The notes under the pieces: generated by a model
Database searches by the model: none
What the model saw: the letters and a program-made list of their open reading frames with translations, nothing else
Told to the model about the DNA's origin: nothing
Source of the DNA: Prinia subflava
Lineage: Eukaryota > Chordata > Aves > Passeriformes > Cisticolidae
Direction: 5' to 3'
Length of the DNA: 64,000 nucleotides
Assembly (NCBI RefSeq): GCF_021018805.1
Contig: NC_086251.1
Coordinates: 14,551,098-14,615,097, forward strand
Program-made: the position numbers and the translations under genes
Shown here: piece by piece, positions 55,992 to 64,000 of the stretch
Layout of the letters: each line of letters starts with the position of its first letter
Position numbering within the stretch: the stretch's first letter is position 1

Positions 55992-58639
55992 TCCAGGCTT
56001 GATGCATCACCAAAGAGAGCTGCATCCAGAGAGTGACTCAACCTATCCTAAAATAAGTGTCTAAGATTGTAATGGTGATTTATCCTCCAGATCCACCATC
56101 TTTCCTTTTCACTGTGGAGAGAACCTGGATGGTAAAACACGGTTGGGTAATTTGCTTTTGGACTATTAAAATTAGTTAGAATTAAATTCACCTTTAATGG
56201 TTAAAGAAAATTCAACAGGCTCAAAAGTCAGATACGCTGATAGTGTTTATGGCATATCTTATCTGACTACCTCATATGAGGTGATTAGTGGTAATATTTG
56301 GTTTCATGAAGCTGAGTTGAGTATCATTTGTCTTTTTTGGTGTCTCCTGTATGTTTCCAAGTTTATTTTGTATAACAGCTAAAAAGTATCCCTGTATCTC
56401 TAGAGCTGAAGACAGACATCATCATCAGCCAAACCTTCAAGATGGAAAAGCACAGCTGAATTTGCTAAGATGTCATGTGTTTATTTCCGTGACAATGTCT
56501 TCTATTAGCTGGAAAAGATCTGTGAGTGAATTTTAACATATTTCTGTTTTATCAACCTTTTATTGTGTAGATGTTGGCTTGAGATCTGCAGGTGATTTGT
56601 GATCTTGCTTTCTAAGCTTTTGGCTTCCAAGGTATTTAAGGTAATGTGATTCTTCAGAAAACAGTGAAACCCTTCTAGGAAATATAAATAAATTGTTTGC
56701 TTATTGTACCTACTTGGGACAACTTTGAAAAAAAAAAAAAACCAGCCCATATTTGGTTAAATTCCCTAAAATCTTAAAAATGGTTTTCTGGCAACTTCCT
56801 TATTTTCATATATTTAGTTGAAATACCAATATCTTGGATCCTGACTCTCACTCTTTTCATTTCTGCTCTGGAAGAGGAGTAGAAAAGAGGTAAGGAATAG
56901 TTTTAGTGAAAACATTTAGAAGTTTTCCTCTTCAAATTGGACTGGCAATCCCAATTATCACGAAGATGTTACACAGAGGAAAGTGGGAGTCAGTACCTGA
57001 GGGAGCCTCTCGGGATTTTCAGCATTAGAGATGAGAAAAAAGTCCTTCCCTTGATAATGAGTGAAAACTGGTATGTTCTGTGGTTACTGATGGCAAGGGG
57101 CTTGAGTGCAGCCCTTGTGTAGGATTACTGCAGGTAACAGAAGTTTCTCTCCCATCTGATTCATGTGTCAAAGGCTAAAGGAGGAGCGTGGGGGCCTTCA
57201 GGTAGCTCTAATAATGAGAGTCTTGTAATTACCTATAACTGACATGAAATGAAAGAAAATATAACCTAGTATCCTATAAATGCCGTATTTAAGCTGATCT
57301 CTGGAAGGAAATTTACAGCATTTGCACATTTTTTTTGTTGGCTCCAAGACTGGAACACAGGGGGAAGGGAAGGTATCATTTTTAGGCTTCAGATTTGGCC
57401 ATATTGTAGCACTTCCAAATCTTCTGTCAACACTGGCGTGATGTTGCATTCATTAAAAAATGCACGACCTTTTAACATATCCATCTGTTATATAAATAAA
57501 AAATAATACAGCCCTCTATTTTTAAGGTATGCTAATCCTGCATGGCCATGGTCTAATTATCAAATGATTTCATGCTACCCTGGTGGCAGGCAACATCCAG
57601 ACCACTGAACACTTGCTATGGATCTCTCATTAAATCCCTCTTGCACAGTTTCATTCATAAATTTACCATGGCTTTAAAAAAAAAAATAGTTTGGTGCTTA
57701 TACAGCAATATCAAATAAGAGCAGTGTGTTTCCAGAATGCAGCAACATTTTTCAGATTCTCCACTTCATGCATGACTGAGTAATGGGTGGCAAACTCCGT
57801 TATTGCTGCCTTTTACCCTGAGTGGAAGCCTTGCTGCTGGTGGGGAGAGCGTAGTGGTTGTGCCCAGAGATGAGATGCCCTGAATGTCACCTTTGTGGAG
57901 CTTGGATATTCTGCTCTCTCCACAAGCTTCATCTTGATTAATAGGTGCCCCAAGCTGGGTACCAAGACTCCTGATCCTGGGCTCCTTTCTGGCTATGTTG
58001 GAGCTAGCACAGGGATGCTGGGATGCTCATGGCTCTTGCCTTCTCTGATGTTCCTCCAGCACTATCCTGTGCCTGTTCCCAAGTGAAAAATAGAGCCTTA
58101 GAGCTTAACATGTCATGTGTAAGCTTGGAGAGCCAAAACGCAAGAAAAATGGTGGGTTTGTTGGTCAAGTTGTTAATTTAACTTTGGAAAGGCTTGGATA
58201 TTACTTGGTGGAAGTGGGTAGTGGAAGTGTTTGCTTATTTCCATATGGCAATTTTAAACTTTTTAATTCAGTGCAAATGGCTTATTCTCAAGCGACCATA
58301 CGATTAACTCCATTAACAGTGGAATTATTAGAAACAGAATTAAAATATTTGTGCAGATTTACCTTAGACTGCAATTTACCCTAAATGATTTCATGCCATC
58401 TGTGCCAACTTGGTGCCATCTGCTCTTTTACAAGACAAATTTTGCAGCTTAACAAGAATTCTTCCTTGTGTCTAGTGGCTTGGAGTACTCTGATACTTTC
58501 CCCAGGCATGCACCACCCCTCATTGTTTATTTTTGAAAGCAGTATGAATCCCATAGCTCTATTTCCCTTGATCTCTCAAAGCACTGCTGGGCTGGAAATA
58601 GACAATTGTTTCTACCTCTGTGTGAGGGCCGGTAGACAG

Positions 58640-59541
58640 CCAGGTAGCTGGCCACAAGTCATGGGGGTGCAAAGAGAGCCTGTGACCCACCGAGGATAGA
58701 CCAAAGCACCCTCAGCAAATTTGCAGGTGACATCAAACTGAGTGGTGTGGCTGACACATGTGAAGAACAGGAGATCATCCAGAGAGAAGCTGGTCCATGG
58801 GAACCTCATGAGTTCAACAAGACCAAGTGCTGGTGCTGCAGCAGCAGGTCAGGGTCAGGACAACACCTGGTATCAGCACAGGGTGGGGATGAACAGATCA
58901 GAGCAGCCCTGCCCTGAAGGAGCTGGGGCTGCTGTGGTGAGAGGCTGGACAGGACCCAGCCATGGCACTCAGAACCCAGAGAGCCAAACGTGTCCTGGGC
59001 TGCATCCAGAGCCCCGTGGGCAGCAGGGCAAGGAGGGGGTTCTGCCCCTCTGCTCAGACCCCACCTGGAACCCTGCACCCAGCTCTGGGGTCCCAGCACA
59101 GGAAGGACATGGAGCTGTTGGGGTGAGTCCAGAGGAGGCCACCAAGATGATCAGGGGGATGGCTCTTCTATAAGGTAGGGCAGAGAGAATTTGGTTTGTT
59201 CAGCCTGGAAAAGAGACAGATCTGAGCTGACCTAATTGTGATCTTTCAGTATCTGAAGGGAGCCTACAAAACAGATGGAGGGGAACACAAGAATATAGGG
59301 ACAGGACAAAGGGGAATGGCCTCAAAATGAAAGAGAGTAAGTTTAGATGAGATATTAGAAAGACATTCCTTACTGTAAAGGTGATGAGACACTGGCACAG
59401 GTTGCCCAGAGAAGTTGTGAATGCCCCACCCCTGGCAATGTTCAAGGCAGCCTGGTCTAGTGGAAGGTGTCCCATGGTAGGGAGGTTGGAATGAGATGAT
59501 CCCTTACAACCCAAACCATTCTGTGAGTCTATGATTCACTG
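58640..59541 (+). mobile_element. CR1 LINE, 3' portion
   Basis: A long, degenerate CR1 3' segment. Recognisable pieces include CTCAGCAAATTTGCAGGTGA, AACCTCATGAGTTCAACAAG, then GTCCAGAGGAGGCCACCAAG, CAGGTTGCCCAGAGAAG, CCTGGTCTAGTGGAAGGTGT and CCAAACCATTCTGTGAGTCT. It ends in the TCTATGATTC-type octamer repeat (one to two units) that marks CR1 3' ends. Several frames are open over part of it but none encodes an intact reverse transcriptase. The 5' boundary is approximate. Confidence 0.9.
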
Positions 59542-62500
59542 ATGGTAGCAAACTGCACCAGTGCTCAGCTGGAGCTGTCTGGGAAGGGGAGATAGGGAGA
59601 GATGCCCTGTGACTGTGAATTTGGATTAATTTTCTATCCTTGCTGCATTTTTTCCTCTTGCCTGATGAAATGTTTACCACTTTGAGTACTTTCATATTCT
59701 AGTTCAAATCTCTTGTATAGCTCAAAATATTTATCAGCCTTTTATGTTTCCCCCAAACTGCTTCAAATAAGAATGAAAAAGTACCATAGGAGTGATTTGC
59801 TTTAATGTGCTACCAGCATCCCTGTCTTCCTCCTAAAGTTTAACAAATTATTTTTTTCTCTTCTCTGGCACAGCTTATTCTGATTTAATTATTTGTAGTA
59901 ATTTGGAAATTTCAGTGAGTTGTGTGCTTACTCACCGAAGTATGTGACTTGCTCAGTGCTTACAGAACTTGTTTTTGTTACCAGGTCATTTGAAGTTCAA
60001 AGCAGCGGAAGATCTTTGCAGCAGTCATTGAGATACTGCTGTTCTCTGTGCAAGAAAAGCCTTAGCCAAAGCAACTGAGAAATGTTTTTTGAATGTGAAA
60101 TCTTCGGTAGCACACACTGCAAAGTTAGGGAGGACAATATCCATTATGGAAAATTTCTGTCCAAATTATTTGCTTGTCTAAACTGTAAACTTTCAAAATA
60201 AGAATTTTTACAAGGGAGGCTTCTGGTAAATTATGTGGGGGGTGGGCTGCTGCCTCCAGCTCTAGCAAATAGTAATGCATGAAGAGTTAATGGATGTGCA
60301 GCTGAAATTTGTGTTACTTGCTCTCCCATAAATTAAGCACCTATGGCTAAGTTAGCCTTCCAATAAACAGGTAATGTTTTCTCTTTCTAACTGTTCCATA
60401 TTCCATTTAAGCACCATTCATTTCATATATGTATGTTTGTGCAAGAAGGTAAAATCATATATTGACGACTAATGTGTGTAGTAATAGGTTATTTATTTAA
60501 AGCACTGGTTACTAATTGGATTTTCATTTCACTGACCTTGTCACATCTCTGCTGAGTTCAAGATGTTAAGAATATTTTCCAAATGGTAAAATCTCATATT
60601 TAGAATTCTAATGTATTTTACATAACATAAGAAGTTTTTAGTACCAGAAAAATTCCATTTTCCTCAGTCCAGTTTCAGGTTCCTAACCTGATTTTCTGGG
60701 CTTAATCCTCTTCCTGTTGAAATCAATAAGTACATTGTAATATAATGATTCACGTTCAAGGTTCAACCATAGAAAATTAAGGCTACATGCTGATTTTACT
60801 GCCATTGTAGAAAGATGATATCTTAAAATGTGTAAAAGCACAATAAACTCTTTAACTCTTTCAGCCCTTTTTTTTTTCCTTCAGAGAGTCTAAACACTTG
60901 AAAATGGTTCTTTGTTTTAGACCTCGTAATGGCAAAGAGATAAAAGCTGATAGATGCTATTTTGATAGGAATTTCTTTTGTGGTTTCAGATGCTTTGTAG
61001 TGGGATAGTCCCTTCTTTCCTTAACTTATTCATGTTAAGCAAGACTAAAAGGAAGCAAAACCAGAGGAACACATTTTGTTTTTTTAATGGAGAACAATAT
61101 AATTAACACTATGGAATTGTTGAGCTTTGATTTGTTTAACCCTTTGAGAGGCGTGGAGAAGCAGCCCCAGTCAGTCTGTCTTGCTGACATATACTGGATG
61201 TGCTGTGAAGGTTTGGATGCCCTGTTGTCATTGCACAGCCCGGTGGCGTCTCGTGTGCTCTGCACAGAGCTCCCCTGATTAAGAGGGTCCTGTCAGATGC
61301 TGGTGAACCAAAGGTGAAGATTTCAAAATGGGCTCTGGGATGTGCTTCAGACTGTCCTCAAGTGGCTCTTCTGGAAGCTGTAAGTGGCACCTTTTCTGCT
61401 TTGCTGTATCTCGTGCATGAGATAACCACAGGGAGATCAGAAAGGTGAATTCTGCCCTTGGCTGCCCCGGTTGGAGTGTGGGGGCCCTGCTCCCTGTGGA
61501 TGTGCATGTGAGGAGCCTCTCCCACTGCTTTCCACTGGAGCTGTCTGGGAAGGTCGTTAACATCCTGATGCTCCTTCCTGGGAATAAAGGTCATACATTC
61601 TGTAGCTTCTACTTCTTAAATATGAAACTGTTGTTAATGGAACAAATGCACCTAAAGCATGAACTTCAGGCTCTTTGTCATCCTGGTGGAACAAATGTTT
61701 TGTTCTTAATTCCAAAGTCTCTAGGAGAGGAAAAAAAAATTAATCTCCATCTCTTCCTTGTTCCTAAGACACTCTTAGGAAGTGAAACCCTTTCCATTAG
61801 GTTTCCAGTCTCATTCAGGCACACTGACTTCCCCCAGCTGCCGAAGTCTCGTGTCCCTTTCTGCCTTGGGTGGAGGACATTATATGTTCCTTGGTGAAAT
61901 ACAGCCTTTCCACTTCCTGCAGGAGTGTGAGGACATTCTGTCCCTCTCCTTGCCTTTGGGACCTTGTATGGAAATACAGTATCTGAAAATGGGAGTCTGT
62001 GCCAGCTGTTTGGGGGTGCTTTCTTGTACAGAGGGAAAGGGAAACTGAGACTGACAGAACGAGAGATGTAGGCTTTTTATAGCACGGAGGCTTGTGGGAA
62101 ACTGTGGACTGATCAATGAGTATTTCCAGCACAAGTGGAAATATGTATTTTCACAAGTGCAGTATCCAGAAAAATTTAGTTTGAGAATATAGGGTTACAG
62201 TACACACAGATTGTACAAGGATTGATTCCTATTCAAATGCATCCATTATACTATAAGATACCACTTCTTTTCTGAATCATCTGATCCACCATGAAAGGAC
62301 TGTCAGATTGCAGAACAGCTCTTCCTCATCCCCAGATGATGGAGTGTATTGAATCAGTAAAGATAATTTTTTTTTTTTTTAAAAAACACTTGCTGATCCC
62401 CGTTAGACCAATGCAACTTAACTGAGGATAAAAAGGCTTTAAAAGGTAAAAGGCAGAATAGATACAGCTTGGTCTCCTTGCAGATGTTCTGCTCTGGAGG

Positions 62501-64000
62501 TGGAAAAATGGAGTTGGCAGTTTTGGCAACGGTGGTGGGTACATCTGCTCCAGGTCAGAAGATATTCCCTGTTCCATAGTTCCCACTGGAAAGGAAACTA
62601 TTCCAAAGCAATGCTAACTGGGCTGGTGCCTCCCAGTGTCTTTGACTTCTCTAAATGCTGTAGTAAAAAGCAGTGATGAGAAAAATTGAAGAATTTTCTG
62701 TAGCTCATATGGTACAAAAGAACAGTGGTACAAACATGGTTTGATTTTGTGTTGGTTGCTTATTTGGGGGTCTGGTTTGGTTTTGGTTTGGCTACGGATT
62801 TTTTTAAGAGACCAAGAAATGATTTGGTCTACTGGTTTCTAGACTGGTTTTTGTGATCTCTTGAGAGAAAAATTTATATGTAGCCTACAGACACTACAAA
62901 CAACCTCAGACACTGAGAGGCAGCACTCTGTGATGACTGTGATGACATAAAAACAGACTGAGACTGTAACATCAGAGGCACAACTGACATTTTATTTTCA
63001 AAGATACTTTCAAGTTCATAAGTTACTACTATACCAGAAAGCAAGGATTTGTGCTTTATTCTTTGGCAGAGAGTGATTCTAGCTTGTTTGGCATGATGGA
63101 AGGAAGATTGTTTCAAGGAGCTGATGTTGGTACTTTGCTTTGTGGACCAAAGCAAATTGACTTATTTTTAGACTGGTTTTGATGTGGCTGTGGGCTGCCA
63201 GTACACTTCAGGAATTTGTGTTGCATAGTTTTCCCAGCAATATCTAACCCTTGACTCCTAGGAGTGTAATACAATATAAGTCCTAGATAAAAACATCACA
63301 GTGATAATGCAACTTGGAATCAGAGTGAAAGTTATGGAACAAATGGAAACACTTCCTAGAAAGATGCTACAGCTTGTACTTGCAAAAGCTTTGATGAATT
63401 AATGTGTAGTGATATCCTTACTTTTATTAGGTAAGATCTGGAAACTATGAGATGTATGCAAATAGCTCAAAGTTATGGCTAATGAGTATTATGAATGGAA
63501 GAGCAGCCTAAAAATTAAATACAGGATTATCTGGGTGTAGGAAGTGTTTGGCTCCACACAGGACACTCAACGTGTTGCCAAATCACATTGTAGGCTGAAC
63601 ATGGAGGGTCACAAGTACTTTTATCAGGGCAGCTTATGATTAAAAATGTTGTAAACCACTTTAGACAGCTTTTTCCATTGGTAGAAGCAGAATAGAATTG
63701 TTTTGGAGTTTGTTTTCTTGTTAGTTTTGTTTTTTTTTTAAAGAAGCTGTCATTACTTTTTGTCTTGACAGCTAGAATCTAATTTCTAACTTTGAGGAGG
63801 ATATTGCTAGTGTGCTTTCTGCATTTAAAAAATGTCTTCCTAAATCTGACCTATATTTGGCTGTCTGTTGGTATCTACAGATGAGATTTTAGCTGTCTTT
63901 AAAAAAATTATGAGATTGATTAATAGGCACACTAAGAGGGATGCCTACAAAGAGATATGAATGTATATTCAGTTTAGTATATATATATTTTTGTTGTTTG
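59542..64000. other. Intergenic DNA to window end
   Basis: No recognisable exon, RNA gene or full repeat. T-rich runs at 60867-60876 and 62366-62380 are simple homopolymers. The next gene expected from amniote synteny (MYOD1) is not in the window on the + strand. I checked for its bHLH-coding exon by eye and did not see it. Confidence 0.6.

Larger units (their letters stand above)
53561..58639. other. Intergenic DNA 3' of OTOG
   Basis: No coding exon was recognised. There is a short CTG repeat at 54604-54620 and an E-box cluster at 55761-55991 (separate entry). An isolated 89-codon open frame at 58115-58384 has no known family and no splice or promoter context. No ERV or CR1 sequence was recognised in this stretch. 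Confidence 0.6.

Noticed and set aside
58742..59173. 143-codon open frame
   Set aside because: It lies wholly inside the CR1 fragment and is not in the reverse-transcriptase frame.
1..64000. Prokaryotic systems, CRISPR arrays, operons or tRNA/rRNA genes
   Set aside because: The window is vertebrate: a split gene with GT-AG introns and CR1 repeats. No spaced direct repeats or RNA gene structures were seen.

Overview
The window is vertebrate, almost certainly avian, genomic DNA. It contains split genes with GT-AG introns, CR1 LINE fragments (the main bird retrotransposon) and an LTR of passerine-like appearance (the last point is inference from general character, not a database match). It holds one gene: the 3' two thirds of otogelin (OTOG) on the + strand. 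I assembled 34 coding exons from 1891 to 52208. Every junction is GT-AG, every phase agrees with the next exon, and together they give one uninterrupted frame of 2,655 residues plus a stop. The 5' exons (N-terminal D1 and D2 assemblies) lie outside the window.

Layout. 1-1890: intron. 1891-12404 (exons 1-8): end of a TIL-type module, then the third VWD domain with its C8 module. 15086-17623 (exons 9-10): an AbfB-like beta-trefoil domain. 24737-25604 (exons 11-12): a Cys-rich TIL-like module. 25995-29731 (exon 13): one giant mucin-type Ser/Thr/Pro exon of 3,737 bp with no Cys or Trp until its last few codons. 30247-36812 (exons 14-20): a VWC-like module, the fourth VWD and its C8. 37679-42489 (exons 21-27): a TIL module and a run of short, phase-matched, Cys-rich exons. 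43041-46097 (exons 28-32): more Cys-rich linker modules. 50674-52208 (exons 33-34): the C-terminal cystine knot and stop codon. 52209-64000: 3'UTR and about 10 kb of intergenic DNA without a recognisable gene. In other amniotes MYOD1 follows OTOG here, so this flank may hold muscle enhancers.

Otogelin is a secreted, mucin-like structural glycoprotein of the acellular membranes over inner-ear sensory epithelia (tectorial and otoconial membranes, cupulae). The modules fit that role: VWD/C8/TIL units and the cystine knot for disulfide assembly, and the Ser/Thr-rich segment as an O-glycosylated spacer.

Mobile DNA is sparse. There is a probable solo LTR on the minus strand inside intron 1 (4110-4911, flanked by a 6-bp direct repeat), CR1 fragments at 22548-22712, 47915-47992 and 58640-59541, and a MIR-like remnant near 12000. 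The most unusual structure is inside the LTR: four consecutive stem-loops with nearly constant loops and different but self-complementary stems, plus a second pair built the same way. No prokaryotic features, CRISPR arrays or RNA genes were recognised.
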